Assembly (NCBI GenBank): GCA_004297545.1
Contig: SCTB01000009.1
Coordinates: forward strand, 1-48,442
DNA from: Alphaproteobacteria bacterium
GTDB taxonomy: Bacteria > Pseudomonadota > Alphaproteobacteria > Micavibrionales > UBA2020
Direction: 5' to 3'
DNA: 48,442 nt
Position 1 is the first letter of the stretch. The number at the start of each line of letters is the position of its first letter. Of this stretch, positions 1 through 7,600 are shown in pieces. The translations under genes and the position numbers were made by a program. Under the pieces are notes generated by a model. It did not search any database and was not told the origin of the DNA. It saw nothing but the letters and a program-made list of their open reading frames with translations.

Positions 1-90
1 TCTTCTTTTCGTATCGAAACCAACAGCGGTTAATCTATCAGCCCCTATGCCGCAAATCCAGAGCAACCGCGCAGGTCCTTGAAACCATGT

Positions 91-124
91 AAAAAACCCC
101 TCCGCCCGCGCGGCGGAGGGGTTT
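91..124 (-). terminator. Rho-independent terminator
   Basis: A 10-bp perfect GC-rich stem (97-106 with 112-121, 5-nt loop) is flanked on the minus strand by a run of six T residues (91-96 on the plus strand are A). It lies 17 nt past the stop of the minus-strand gene at 141-401 and terminates it. Confidence 0.9.
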
Positions 125-140
125 ATAATTTCGCAGCATT

Positions 141-401
141 TTATCTTTCGTAGCGTTCCAGCCGGTCGAGGTCGTTGCGCAGGATGTCGTAAACGCGGCG
201 GACGCGGTGCGTCATCGGCTTTTCCAGCATGGCGCCGATATAGTCGTCTTCCTCCAGCCAGGCATTGGCCTGCAATAGCTCGTCGCGGGACGCGCCGGTA
301 TCTTTGATCGCGACGATAATTTCATTATCCACCGGGCCCAGCATACTGCGGATGTCCCTTTCCGTCGCTTCGGCGGGACGCATCTGGTTGAAACTGGCCA
401 T
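141..401 (-). CDS. Conserved-looking hypothetical protein, 86 aa
   Basis: A small soluble acidic protein with no signal peptide, membrane segment or motif I recognise. Its C-terminal half is rich in Arg/Asp pairs and predicted helical (residues about 55-86). An in-frame ATG four codons upstream (position 413) has no Shine-Dalgarno. The ATG at 401 follows GGAGG at a 5-nt spacing, so 401 is the preferred start. It is monocistronic: its own terminator follows and a divergent gene lies upstream across an inverted repeat. Function unknown. Confidence 0.7.
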   Translation of the reverse strand: MASFNQMRPAEATERDIRSMLGPVDNEIIVAIKDTGASRDELLQANAWLEEDDYIGAMLEKPMTHRVRRVYDILRNDLDRLERYER

Positions 402-422
402 ATTCGCCTCCATCCGTAAAAT

Positions 423-458
423 TTTTTCGCCCTAATCCAATAGAGGCAGGGCGAAAAA
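423..458. promoter_or_regulatory. 11-bp perfect inverted repeat between divergent genes
   Basis: TTTTTCGCCCT (423-433) pairs perfectly with AGGGCGAAAAA (448-458) across a 14-nt loop. It sits between the divergent starts at 401 (minus) and 536 (plus). The run following the stem is A on both strands, so it does not fit a terminator. An operator or leader structure is more likely. The sequence does not show which. Confidence 0.5.
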
Positions 459-535
459 GTTCCCTGAAAACGCCGGAACCGGGAGCCAAGTGTCGCGTAT
501 GCCTTAGAAGGAATGAAAAAGGGGAGGATCTTTTC

Positions 536-955
536 ATGAAAAATTCACATCTGGCAAAACAATCTAAAATTGAAGGCATCTCGCCGCCGGACGCAGAGGG
601 CAAGCACTGGATCGTCGTGGCGGATAACAAGATGGCGCATATATATAAAAGAACGCCCAAAGGCGTCGAACGCATCCCGGAGGAGAAGGCCTGCTGCGGC
701 AAAGCGTTTCCCGACGACGGCTCCGGGCAGGACAGCGTTTTCCTGTGCCGGCTGGCGCGCTGGCTGGATGCGGCGGAGCGCGAAGGAGCCTTCGAGCGGC
801 TTGTGCTCATCGCACCGCCCGAAGTCATCCGGGAAATCCACGGTCTGTTGGGTGACAACGTGGACAGGCGCCTGTGCAAGGCGAAAGCCTGCGACGTCAA
901 AAAAATCGCGGAAGACGAGATCGAGGATCACCTGACAGAAGTGGTTTGGCTATAG
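536..955 (+). CDS. Host-attachment family protein
   Basis: A 139-aa soluble protein resembling the family annotated 'protein required for attachment to host cells' (Host_attach type, first named in Agrobacterium). Visible family features are an N-terminal strand (WIVVADNKMAHIYKR, about residues 24-38) typical of the V-A-D-x-x-x-A start, the central FERLVLIAPPEVIREIHGLL segment (about 84-103), and the C-terminal D-E-I-E-D-H-L segment. The family has an RNase E/eRF1-like alpha/beta fold and its biochemical role is not settled. The start is supported by GGGGAGGA at a short spacing. The gene converges on the FecR-domain gene with only four bases between stops, so no intrinsic terminator fits there. 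Confidence 0.8.
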   Translation: MKNSHLAKQSKIEGISPPDAEGKHWIVVADNKMAHIYKRTPKGVERIPEEKACCGKAFPDDGSGQDSVFLCRLARWLDAAEREGAFERLVLIAPPEVIREIHGLLGDNVDRRLCKAKACDVKKIAEDEIEDHLTEVVWL

Positions 956-959
956 AGAC

Positions 960-2396
960 TTATCGCTGCAGCCGGACGTCACGTATCCAGACCGTGCCGC
1001 GCCCGTTGATGACGAGATTGAGCGTGACCGTATCGGGCACTTCGCCGGGCTTCAGGAAGAACGGCGTCAGAAATTCCTTCCAGTCTTCTTCCTTTACCAG
1101 TTGATTGTCGAGCCCGCGGGAGAAATAGCTACCGCCCTTCTCTCCCGGGAAATGCACCCACATTTCGAGATAAGCCGTTCCGCTCAGGCCCCTCGCCTTC
1201 ATCGCCGCGCGATAAAGAAGCGTGGTATTCTCGAGATGCTGCGCGGAAATATCGGCGGTTGCGATGTTAATCGTCGCCGGCGTCTGCGTGTCGATGCGCA
1301 CGGCGTCCCCGTCCTGCGATATCCGCGTGCCGAGCGTGGCGGCGGAAAGTTTTTTCAGCGGAATAACGTCCCGCGGCGCGGCAGCGGCGTTTGCTTTTGC
1401 ATTGGCCTTCGCTTCTGCTTTACCAGCCTCGGCCGGCAGGGGTTCGGATGCCGCGGGCGGCGAGGCGGGCGTCGCGGCGATAATGACCGGAGGCGCGGCG
1501 GGCGCTGAGGCTGCTGCCGGCGCTCCCGCACCGGCGCCGCCGGCGGCAGACGGCATTTGCGCGGGTTGCGCCGCAGGCGCGGCGGCCATTTCATTTCCGG
1601 TTTGCCGCGATTCTTTTTTGGCGGGCATTTCATCCAGCGCGGCCTTGTCTTTCGCCACCCCCTCAAGCGCGGGAGCAGGCGCTTCGGCGGCAGCCATCTG
1701 CGATTGCGCGCGCGCGCGGCCGAGCGGCGGCGCGGCGTTCGAGGCCATCGCGCCGGCGGCGCGCGCCTGCGGGTCGTCGATGACGCGCTGCAACCACGCG
1801 ATTTCATCCGCGCTGAAGGCATAGGGCGCCTCGGGCGCCAGCGACTTGCTGGTGATGCTCGTCCCCTCGCCCGGGCTGACGATCACCTGCCCGCCGGTCG
1901 TATCGACGGTTATTTTTCCGTTCTCCAGATAAATCCAGTTGCCGCCGCCGGCAAAGGCGCTCAGGATTTTCGTGCCGCGGATGCCGATGGAGCCGAAGTC
2001 GAGATGGAGGGACGATTTCGTCTCGCCGCCCTTGTCGATCAGTCCGCCGACATAGGAAAACGCGGCGCCCAGCAGGCTGAAGGTCGATTTGCCCTTTTCC
2101 GGCGCCTTCGGATCGTAGACGTATTCATCGACCGTGAACTTGCCGCGGCCCGAGAGAATGAATTCCGCGCCGTCCGCGAATTTCATTTTGACATGCGCGT
2201 CGTCTTTGGCCTCGATAACGTCTTTCATGAAAATGGGCGCGCTCTGCGCAACCGCATGCGCCTCGGATTCACCTGCATGCTGGATGGTCGCAGCGCCCGT
2301 CATTTCCTTCACCGCGCCGACGGGATCCCCCGCCCGCGCGGCGGCGGGGACGAGGAGCAAACACAGCAAGAGAAGATGGGTAAATGAACGGCGCAT
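960..2396 (-). CDS. Secreted FecR-domain protein with C-terminal jelly-roll-like domain
   Basis: A 478-aa exported protein. From the ATG at 2396 it begins with a classical signal peptide (MRRSF, a leucine run, then AAARA/GD). An upstream in-frame ATG at 2468 would bury that signal, so 2396 is preferred although its ribosome site is weak. Residues about 25-195 form a FecR-type domain (prepilin-like 'GAATI' start, F-x-D-G-A-E-F, S-I-G-I-R-G-T-K, then E-N-G-x-I and P-G-E-G). A long low-complexity Ala/Pro/Glu linker (about 220-350) follows. The last ~125 residues look like a galactose-binding jelly roll (Y-L-E-M-W-V-H-F-P, F-S-R-G-L, T-P-F-F-L, G-T-V-W-I). This is not the canonical sigma-regulator FecR: no cytoplasmic anti-sigma segment, ECF sigma gene or TonB receptor is nearby. 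A periplasmic structural or sensing role is inferred. Confidence 0.8.
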   Translation of the reverse strand: MRRSFTHLLLLCLLLVPAAARAGDPVGAVKEMTGAATIQHAGESEAHAVAQSAPIFMKDVIEAKDDAHVKMKFADGAEFILSGRGKFTVDEYVYDPKAPEKGKSTFSLLGAAFSYVGGLIDKGGETKSSLHLDFGSIGIRGTKILSAFAGGGNWIYLENGKITVDTTGGQVIVSPGEGTSITSKSLAPEAPYAFSADEIAWLQRVIDDPQARAAGAMASNAAPPLGRARAQSQMAAAEAPAPALEGVAKDKAALDEMPAKKESRQTGNEMAAAPAAQPAQMPSAAGGAGAGAPAAASAPAAPPVIIAATPASPPAASEPLPAEAGKAEAKANAKANAAAAPRDVIPLKKLSAATLGTRISQDGDAVRIDTQTPATINIATADISAQHLENTTLLYRAAMKARGLSGTAYLEMWVHFPGEKGGSYFSRGLDNQLVKEEDWKEFLTPFFLKPGEVPDTVTLNLVINGRGTVWIRDVRLQR

Positions 2397-2506
2397 CACA
2401 CCGCAAATACTAAAGACGTACCCATCAAAGTTCAAGGATAGGCCTGCGCTGCGGACACGAAACGGCATGTGAGAGGCCTGCCTCCTGCGCGCTTTTGGAG
2501 CTGTAT

Positions 2507-2557
2507 TTTATTTTCATAATATTAATAATTGATTGTTTTTCGTGAACACCCTATAAG
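2507..2557 (+). promoter_or_regulatory. Sigma70 promoter with AT-rich upstream module
   Basis: TTGATT (2529-2534), 17-bp spacer and TATAAG (2552-2557) precede the gene at 2584. The AT-rich stretch 2507-2533 (TATTTTCATAATATTAAT...) closely matches the upstream parts of the promoters near 7.5 and 8.35 kb. Confidence 0.6.
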
Positions 2558-2583
2558 GGCAACATAGAAAAAGGATCACGCCC

Positions 2584-2982
2584 ATGACGGAAAAAACCCC
2601 CGATATTTTCGGATTGGCTTACCTCGCCAGCGAATTCCAGGCGGCGATTGAAAGAAAGGCGCGCGCCAACCCGGCGCTGGCCGCCGCGTTCGAAAAAGCC
2701 GTCAGGCCCGCCGAACTTCAGGAAATGATGCGGCTCATGGGCATCCTCGAAAAAAGAATTCCCCACGATCAGGGCGGGAATGAAGACGCGGTGCAGGCGC
2801 CGCGGGCGGTCCTGCTGCTGGAGCTGGTCGATTATTATGCGGCCATTTCCCTGCGCGTCATGAAGGAAGACGAGGTCCGCGCCCTTGTCCCGAAAGCAGG
2901 GCAGACGCAAACCGTCAGCGAACTGCTTGCGGACAACCACGCAGTAAATCTGGCGAAGGTGTTCAGGCCAGAAGGACCGTAA
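2584..2982 (+). CDS. Hypothetical protein, 132 aa
   Basis: A soluble, mostly helical protein (Ala/Glu/Leu-rich) with no signal peptide, TM segment or recognisable motif. AAGGA at 2571-2575 and the promoter just upstream support the ATG and imply a leader of only ~20 nt. It stands alone: the FecR gene is divergent, and about 190 nt of AT-rich DNA separate it from the next gene. Function unknown. Confidence 0.75.
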   Translation: MTEKTPDIFGLAYLASEFQAAIERKARANPALAAAFEKAVRPAELQEMMRLMGILEKRIPHDQGGNEDAVQAPRAVLLLELVDYYAAISLRVMKEDEVRALVPKAGQTQTVSELLADNHAVNLAKVFRPEGP

Positions 2983-3098
2983 CCGGCTCGCCGCATCCGT
3001 CTATACCGCTTTCGTCGATAACGAGCCTGCTCATACGGCTGCGGCAGATTTGTGCATATTTAAAAATTAATGCATTACAGTTATTTAGGCGATTAAAT

Positions 3099-3127
3099 TT
3101 GACATATTTCTGACGCCATGGGAATAC
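3099..3127 (+). promoter_or_regulatory. Possible promoter of the FAD monooxygenase gene
   Basis: A consensus TTGACA (3099-3104) preceded by AAAT matches the -35 of the promoters at 7.5 and 8.35 kb. A weak -10 (GAATAC at a 17-bp spacing) follows. The -10 match is poor, hence the low confidence. Confidence 0.35.
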
Positions 3128-3173
3128 TCCATAGTTTTATTTGACCGCTTTTACTCAAGAAGTCCCCGCCAAA

Positions 3174-4493
3174 ATGACCCAGACCGCAGAAGAACAAGCA
3201 GCGCAACCTGTACAGCCCGCCGACATCGTTATCGTCGGCGGCGGCCCTGTCGGCTGCTGGACGGCGCTGCAGATCAAGAAAAGAAACCCGGCCGCCCGCA
3301 TCACCGTGTATGAGCGCAAAGAGGTCTATGAACGCGACCATGTCCTGAGCATCGGCAAGGCGTCGTTCCTGCAGTGGTCGAAGAACAGCGACGACAACGC
3401 CGGATTTCTCAAGTCCATCTTCAACGCGCAGGCGACCTGCAGCATCGCCTCGGGCCTCCATGCGGGCGGAACGAAGCCCGCGATCGACCTTGGGGCCCTG
3501 CCCGCCAGCAAATTCTCCTACTGGCGCAACCTGCCGAAGGTGCTGGATATCCGGACCATTGACTTTGAGCGCATATTGAAAGAAGAGTGCGAAAAATCGG
3601 GCGTGAATTTCGTCTACAAAAAAATCGAGACCCCCGAAGAGATCATGGACCTGCACCCCGAATGCGCGTGCTTTATCGCGGCCGACGGCGCCAACAGCAA
3701 GATGCGCGGCGCGCTCTGGGGCGCGGATAGCGTCTGGAAGCGGGATATTTACCCGTCGCTCGATTTCAAGTACGCCTCGGAAGGCCAGCCGGGTTACCTG
3801 CGCGTCAATACCTACGACAAGCTCGGCCATGTCTATGCCGAAAACATCGGCCTTGAAAAAGACGGCAAATCCGACATCAACCTGCGGATCATCGTCAGCA
3901 AGGCGGAATATGACGCCATTCCCGCCGCGACCTTCAAGAAGCCGCTGACCGTGACGCCGGATTCCCCCTTCTGGGCGGGCAACGGCCCGTCCCGCCTTTA
4001 CGGCCGAACGCTGAAGCAGGATTTCTACGACCTGCAGGACCTGCGCCGGGAATACGCGAAGGAACGCCCGACGGATGCGCCGGTTACCATGACGAAAATA
4101 TACCTGTCGCAATACTGCGCAAAGAAATTCGCGAAGACGGTGGAGCGCAACGGACAGAAAAAATCCTGGTTCCTCGTCGGAGACGCCGCGATGGGCATGC
4201 CTTTTTACCGCTCGGTCAATTCCGGGCTGATCCTCGGCTCGCAGCTGGGCTATCTTCTGACCTCGCGGCTGGTGGCGGAAGCCGCGAAGACAGCCGTGTA
4301 TAATTACTACACCCGGCCCTGCCGCATTCTGCGCGAATTCGCCCGCGTCGCCAAGACCGAGGCGCGCATCATGCTGTATAAAAACATCTTCCGCCCCGTC
4401 TTCTTCAAGATCTCGCAAACCCCCGCCGCCCCGCTTGTCCGCAAGCCTCTGGATTTTGCGCTGAAGCACCTGAAGTACGGCAAGACGTCTTAG
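3174..4493 (+). CDS. FAD-dependent monooxygenase-like oxidoreductase
   Basis: A 439-aa Rossmann-fold flavoprotein of the p-hydroxybenzoate-hydroxylase/kynurenine-monooxygenase type. Visible landmarks are the N-terminal dinucleotide motif D-I-V-I-V-G-G-G-P-V-G (17-27) with the ribose-binding acidic residue E47 at the end of strand 2; the internal A-A-D-G-A-N-S-K motif, equivalent to the family's 'DG' motif; and the late L-V-G-D-A-A-M-G-M-P motif that binds the FAD pyrophosphate and ribityl. The substrate cannot be deduced. The C-terminal ~80 residues are basic and rich in aromatics, which could mediate membrane or protein contact. An in-frame TTG at 3141 is possible, but the ATG at 3174 gives the normal short N-terminus for this fold. 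The upstream ribosome site is weak (AAGAAG, long spacing). The gene is monocistronic. Confidence 0.85.
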   Translation: MTQTAEEQAAQPVQPADIVIVGGGPVGCWTALQIKKRNPAARITVYERKEVYERDHVLSIGKASFLQWSKNSDDNAGFLKSIFNAQATCSIASGLHAGGTKPAIDLGALPASKFSYWRNLPKVLDIRTIDFERILKEECEKSGVNFVYKKIETPEEIMDLHPECACFIAADGANSKMRGALWGADSVWKRDIYPSLDFKYASEGQPGYLRVNTYDKLGHVYAENIGLEKDGKSDINLRIIVSKAEYDAIPAATFKKPLTVTPDSPFWAGNGPSRLYGRTLKQDFYDLQDLRREYAKERPTDAPVTMTKIYLSQYCAKKFAKTVERNGQKKSWFLVGDAAMGMPFYRSVNSGLILGSQLGYLLTSRLVAEAAKTAVYNYYTRPCRILREFARVAKTEARIMLYKNIFRPVFFKISQTPAAPLVRKPLDFALKHLKYGKTS

Positions 4494-4552
4494 GACGTGC
4501 CCCGCAGCGCGCCGAAGGCGCCCGTTCCTTAAAATCACCCCCTATCTGCGCA

Positions 4553-5275
4553 TTATCCTGCAATCAGGTTGCCCATCGCCATCATGTGATCGGCATCGCC
4601 AAGGTCCGACAGGCGGACGCCCGAGAGCGTGGCGATGGCGACGAAAGAAGCGCCGTTCGCAGCGCCCTCCGCATCGACAGAGACGGCAATTCCGCCGCGC
4701 ACCGCGGTCAGGTGCACCCAGTCCTGGAGAGAACCGTCTTCATAGCCCGTCAGGACGTCGCGGATGTCGATCACATCGGCGGCGCGCAGCGAGAAATCGG
4801 CGATCTTGTCCGCGTTCGCGGCGGATGCCGCATCGCTCCCGAGAAACGCGAAGGTATCGGCCCCTGCCCCGCCCTTGAGCACGTCCGCTCCCCCCATGCC
4901 GCGCAGCAGGTCGTTGCCGTCGCCGCCGCTTAAGGTATTCGCGCTCGCGTTGCCGGTCAGCACGTTGTTCATGCTGTTGCCCGTGCCGCTGATCGCGCCG
5001 CCACGGTCATCCAGCGCCAGGTATTCCACATATTGGGGCAGGAGGAAGGAAACCATGGCCACCACCGTATCCTGCCCCGGATCGCTGCCCTCGATGACCT
5101 TGTCGCGCGCATTGTCGACGTAATACATATCTGCGCCCAGCCCGCCCGTCATAATGTCCGCGCCGCGGCCGCCACTCAGCATGTCATTGCCGAACCCGCC
5201 CGAGAGAAAGTCATCGCCATCATCGCCATAAAGCACGTCATTGCCGCTGCTGCCGTAGATGATCTGGTTTGTCAT
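4553..5275 (-). CDS. Small RTX (haemolysin-type Ca-binding repeat) protein, type I secreted
   Basis: A 240-aa protein made almost wholly of calcium-binding nonapeptides. N-terminal GGxGxDxLx-type repeats (residues about 7-55) come first. Then a 'Y-V-E-Y-L-A-L ... I-S-G-T-G-N' beta module follows (about 80-110), a second nonapeptide group (about 105-145), and a C-terminal type I secretion target domain (A-D-T-F-A-F ... D-K-I-A-D-F ... D-V-I-D-I ... G-N-L-I). The same module order ends the 3417-aa RTX lipase in this window, so this looks like a miniature relative with no effector domain. It has no Sec signal, as expected for an ABC/HlyD route, but no such exporter is in the window. The ATG at 5275 has GGGAGG at an 8-nt spacing; a TTG at 5281 is too close to that site. 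Confidence 0.88.
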   Translation of the reverse strand: MTNQIIYGSSGNDVLYGDDGDDFLSGGFGNDMLSGGRGADIMTGGLGADMYYVDNARDKVIEGSDPGQDTVVAMVSFLLPQYVEYLALDDRGGAISGTGNSMNNVLTGNASANTLSGGDGNDLLRGMGGADVLKGGAGADTFAFLGSDAASAANADKIADFSLRAADVIDIRDVLTGYEDGSLQDWVHLTAVRGGIAVSVDAEGAANGASFVAIATLSGVRLSDLGDADHMMAMGNLIAG

Positions 5276-5374
5276 GGCCAAGCCCTCCCAAGATGGTTGT
5301 TGCGTAAGAAGGTCATTTCAAGTTCCGTGCCGGGAAAAAATCCTGTATTTCCAATGCGGCATAGCCCGCCGCCG

Positions 5375-5419
5375 TCTCAAAATGGGACGGTCTTCTGAAC
5401 CCGCCGTCCCGTTTTGGGA
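5375..5419. promoter_or_regulatory. 16-bp inverted repeat upstream of small RTX gene
   Basis: Arms 5375-5390 and 5404-5419 pair over 16 positions (two G-T) around a 13-nt loop. The core is seven G/C-rich pairs flanked by A and T runs. It lies about 90 nt past the stop of the protease gene ending at 5512 and 100 nt before the RTX start. It could terminate the protease operon or regulate the RTX gene. Confidence 0.45.
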
Positions 5420-5511
5420 ATCGCGTGGTGGCAAAGGACGATTTCGGCGCGATGTCGCCTGTATTTCAATTGGATTATATACATCCGTTCAAGAATAAGG
5501 GCGTCCGCCGC

Positions 5512-6075
5512 CTACTGCAGCCACGCCCCTTGCGTCTTGCCGTGTTCCGTCTGGAGGTCGTATTCCTTCTCCGCCGCCTTGGCGCGGTCGAGAATGCCAT
5601 AGGCCAGGTTGTTCGCATCAGACGAAATGGTGCTGCAGGAAACATTGCGCATGCCGACAAGCGTGCTGTCGATTGCAGCCGCCGCGTTCTGTGCAATCCT
5701 CAAATGGCCGTCTTCATGCAGTTTCAGTTTCGGGAAGTAGTCGTCGAACCGGCTTTGCACATCGGCGGACGGGGCAGATTCCAGTTTCGGCAGCGTCATC
5801 GTCGCGGTCAGGACGGTATCGACCGATGTCATGCTGCAAAATCCGCCATTCGCCGCATACTTGAAATTCCAGTCGATATGCCAGTCGGTATAGGCGTGAA
5901 ATCTCTCGCCGGGCTTCTGCAGCGGGTATGCGGCAATCAGGACTTCGTTGAGCGATGCCTGCCCGGCATTGACCGGATAGTAATTATAGGCCGTGTTCTC
6001 CTTCACCCCGGCCCCGCAGGGCTGAGGGAATGCAGCGACCAGCGCTGCCAGCAGCAGGAACCGTTTCAGCCTCAT
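5512..6075 (-). CDS. Predicted secreted zinc protease, DUF922 family
   Basis: A 187-aa exported protein. The signal peptide is MRLKRF plus a hydrophobic run to about residue 22 (PCGAG region). The mature part shows the DUF922 pattern: Y-N-Y-Y-P-V-N near the N-terminus, D-W-x-I-D-W-N-F-K-Y around 64-73, and the metal-binding H120-E121-D-G-H124 followed by a helical C-terminus. HExxH is the usual zinc and catalytic signature, but enzymatic activity of this family is predicted rather than broadly demonstrated. Two Cys pairs could form disulfides in the periplasm. Its ATG overlaps the TGA of the membrane HEAGH protein gene by four bases, so the two are translationally coupled and probably act together. 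Confidence 0.82.
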   Translation of the reverse strand: MRLKRFLLLAALVAAFPQPCGAGVKENTAYNYYPVNAGQASLNEVLIAAYPLQKPGERFHAYTDWHIDWNFKYAANGGFCSMTSVDTVLTATMTLPKLESAPSADVQSRFDDYFPKLKLHEDGHLRIAQNAAAAIDSTLVGMRNVSCSTISSDANNLAYGILDRAKAAEKEYDLQTEHGKTQGAWLQ

Positions 6076-6863
6076 GCGGACTCCTTTGGGTTTTTTGTCA
6101 TCGCCGCATATGTCAGGAAGGCAAGGCAGCAGACGGCCGCGATAAAAATGACGCTTGCCGCCGCGGGCACGCTGAGGCCGGAAAACTGGGCGACCTTCTG
6201 GATATCGTCGGTGATATAGCGGCCCGTCGTAGGGGAATACCTGAAGCGCAGCGGCCTGCCGAACATGACCTCCCCCATCTGGAACATGTTCTTGACGATA
6301 AGATATATGCCCGCCGAAACGCCGCAGGATCTCAGCGCGACATCCCCCTTCGCCGCACGCGGTGTCGCATGGCGTTGACCGCGAAACAGGCAGCCATAGG
6401 CAAAAAGCGTCGCCGCCAGAAGCTCCGACCCCGGGCCCAGGTAGAGACAGAGAATATTATGCCCGATGTTGAAGGCCAGCGCGAGGTGCACGGGAACAAG
6501 CGCGCAGAGGAACATCAGAAACCGTTTCTTCTTATGCGCATGCAGCCACAGGCCCAGCACCGCCATCGCGAAATAGATAAGCCCCAGCATCCAGGGCTGC
6601 TGCGGCTCGGGCCGCACCCATCCGCCGCCGTAGAGAATGTCGAACGACGGCATCGCCGGGTGACCGAACAGCCAGAAGATCAGCAGGTGCCCCGCCTCAT
6701 GCGGGAATACCGCCAGGAAATGGATCGTCCAGACCGGCAGCATGAAGAAATCGGAAAACGGCAAGGTGATGTCGTGATACAGCGACCAGTAAGGCAGCGA
6801 CAACAGCGGCGTCAGCGCAAGGCCGTAAAGGAACAGGCGGCGGGGAGGCGTGATTTTGGTCAT
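6072..6863 (-). CDS. Multi-pass membrane protein with HEAGH motif (possible M50-like metalloprotease)
   Basis: 263 aa with about six hydrophobic segments (roughly residues 10-27, 40-62, 92-108, 115-140, 180-195, 232-252). The second carries F-P-H55-E56-A-G-H59, an HExxH within a membrane helix, as in site-2-type (M50) intramembrane proteases. A matching NPDG or D-G second motif is not obvious, so activity is uncertain. The gene overlaps the secreted DUF922 protease downstream by ATGA. A 23-codon ORF and then paralogue A of the unnamed family lie directly upstream on the same strand. Confidence 0.7.
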   Translation of the reverse strand: MTKITPPRRLFLYGLALTPLLSLPYWSLYHDITLPFSDFFMLPVWTIHFLAVFPHEAGHLLIFWLFGHPAMPSFDILYGGGWVRPEPQQPWMLGLIYFAMAVLGLWLHAHKKKRFLMFLCALVPVHLALAFNIGHNILCLYLGPGSELLAATLFAYGCLFRGQRHATPRAAKGDVALRSCGVSAGIYLIVKNMFQMGEVMFGRPLRFRYSPTTGRYITDDIQKVAQFSGLSVPAAASVIFIAAVCCLAFLTYAAMTKNPKESA

Positions 6864-6864
6864 T

Positions 6865-6936
6865 TTAAAACCACGGCGATTCCTTCACCGCCTTGTCCCA
6901 GTCGTCGCGGGTTTTGAGGGTGTCGTTGATGGGCAT
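6865..6936 (-). CDS. Possible micro-ORF, 23 codons
   Basis: ATG at 6936 runs to TAA at 6865-6867, one base before the ATG of the HEAGH membrane protein, and it follows the stop of paralogue A by 14 nt. The peptide starts MPINDTLKTRDDW and ends ESPWF. Composition looks protein-like, but no clear ribosome site precedes it; a GGTAGCGGCTACC palindrome lies just upstream instead. It may be a coupling peptide, or simply a spacer between two genes. Confidence 0.3.
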   Translation of the reverse strand: MPINDTLKTRDDWDKAVKESPWF

Positions 6937-6950
6937 GCTGCAGGTAGCGG

Positions 6951-7388
6951 CTACTTCGAAGCCGCCTTCTTGTTCGCCTGCTTGACCGCGCTGCTGATGG
7001 CTTCGGCGGTGATCTTGAAGGCGACGCGCTCGATGGCGACCTTGGTGTTCACCTTAAGCTGGCTGGGCAGGCGGTTGCCGTTTTCCTTCGCATGGGCGCG
7101 GATGCGCTGCGTGTAATCGGTGACCAGGCGGCTGACCTCGAGCTTGACGGGGTTCCGCGGGTCCTTGTCCTTCAGCGCGGCCGTAATCGCCGCGACGTCG
7201 AGCGACTTGAACTCCGGCTTCGCGCCGGCGAAATGGACGGGCGTATCCTGCTGCTTCGCGTTGAGTTCCGCCACTTTCAGGCCCGCGACCAGCGCCTGCC
7301 GCACGAACTCCTGCGCCGGGGCTTTGCCGCGCATCTTCTCGATCAGCGCCAGCTGTTTTTCATCGGTGATCTCGATGGTGAATTTCAT
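6951..7388 (-). CDS. Unnamed family, paralogue A (145 aa)
   Basis: A cytoplasmic-looking protein with no signal or TM segment. It is clearly homologous to the product of 29812-30273: both begin MK-x-(S/T)-I-(D/E)-I-T-D-E-K-Q-L-A-x-I-E and share A-K-P-E-F-K-x-L-D, A-L-K-x-K-D-P-x-N-P, L-E-V-S-R-L-V, N-G-N-x-L-P and A-F-x-I-T-x-E-x-I-S. The N-terminal ~45 residues resemble a short ribbon-helix-helix-like or antitoxin-like element, but that is a guess. The ATG at 7388 has GGGAG at a 7-nt spacing; an in-frame ATG at 7457 does not. It heads the gene string that runs through a micro-ORF to the two HExxH proteins. Confidence 0.75.
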   Translation of the reverse strand: MKFTIEITDEKQLALIEKMRGKAPAQEFVRQALVAGLKVAELNAKQQDTPVHFAGAKPEFKSLDVAAITAALKDKDPRNPVKLEVSRLVTDYTQRIRAHAKENGNRLPSQLKVNTKVAIERVAFKITAEAISSAVKQANKKAASK

Positions 7389-7510
7389 GTCTGCTCTCCC
7401 GGAAATGGCTGAATTCAAATCGCAGGATATCATGCCCGTGTTTGAAGCGGGCTGCAATATCCTTGCCCGGCAATGACTTGGCCCCGGCTTGGTAAAAAAT
7501 CAACTCCGCT

Positions 7511-7558
7511 TATATTTTCATAAATATTAATTGACATAATGATTTAAACATGTATAAT
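7511..7558 (+). promoter_or_regulatory. Consensus sigma70 promoter with shared AT-rich module
   Basis: TTGACA (7531-7536), 16-bp spacer, TATAAT (7553-7558): both hexamers are perfect. The upstream TATTTTCATAAATATTAA (7513-7530) matches 2507-2530 and 8341-8352. It drives the two-gene operon starting at 7601. Confidence 0.88.
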
Positions 7559-7600
7559 CTTGCAGAACACTTGGGTTAAATAACTGTTTTGGAGGGTTTC

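Noticed and set aside
3141-3173. Upstream TTG start for the FAD monooxygenase
   Set aside because: It has no ribosome site and would overlap the putative promoter/leader; the ATG at 3174 gives the usual distance to the dinucleotide motif.
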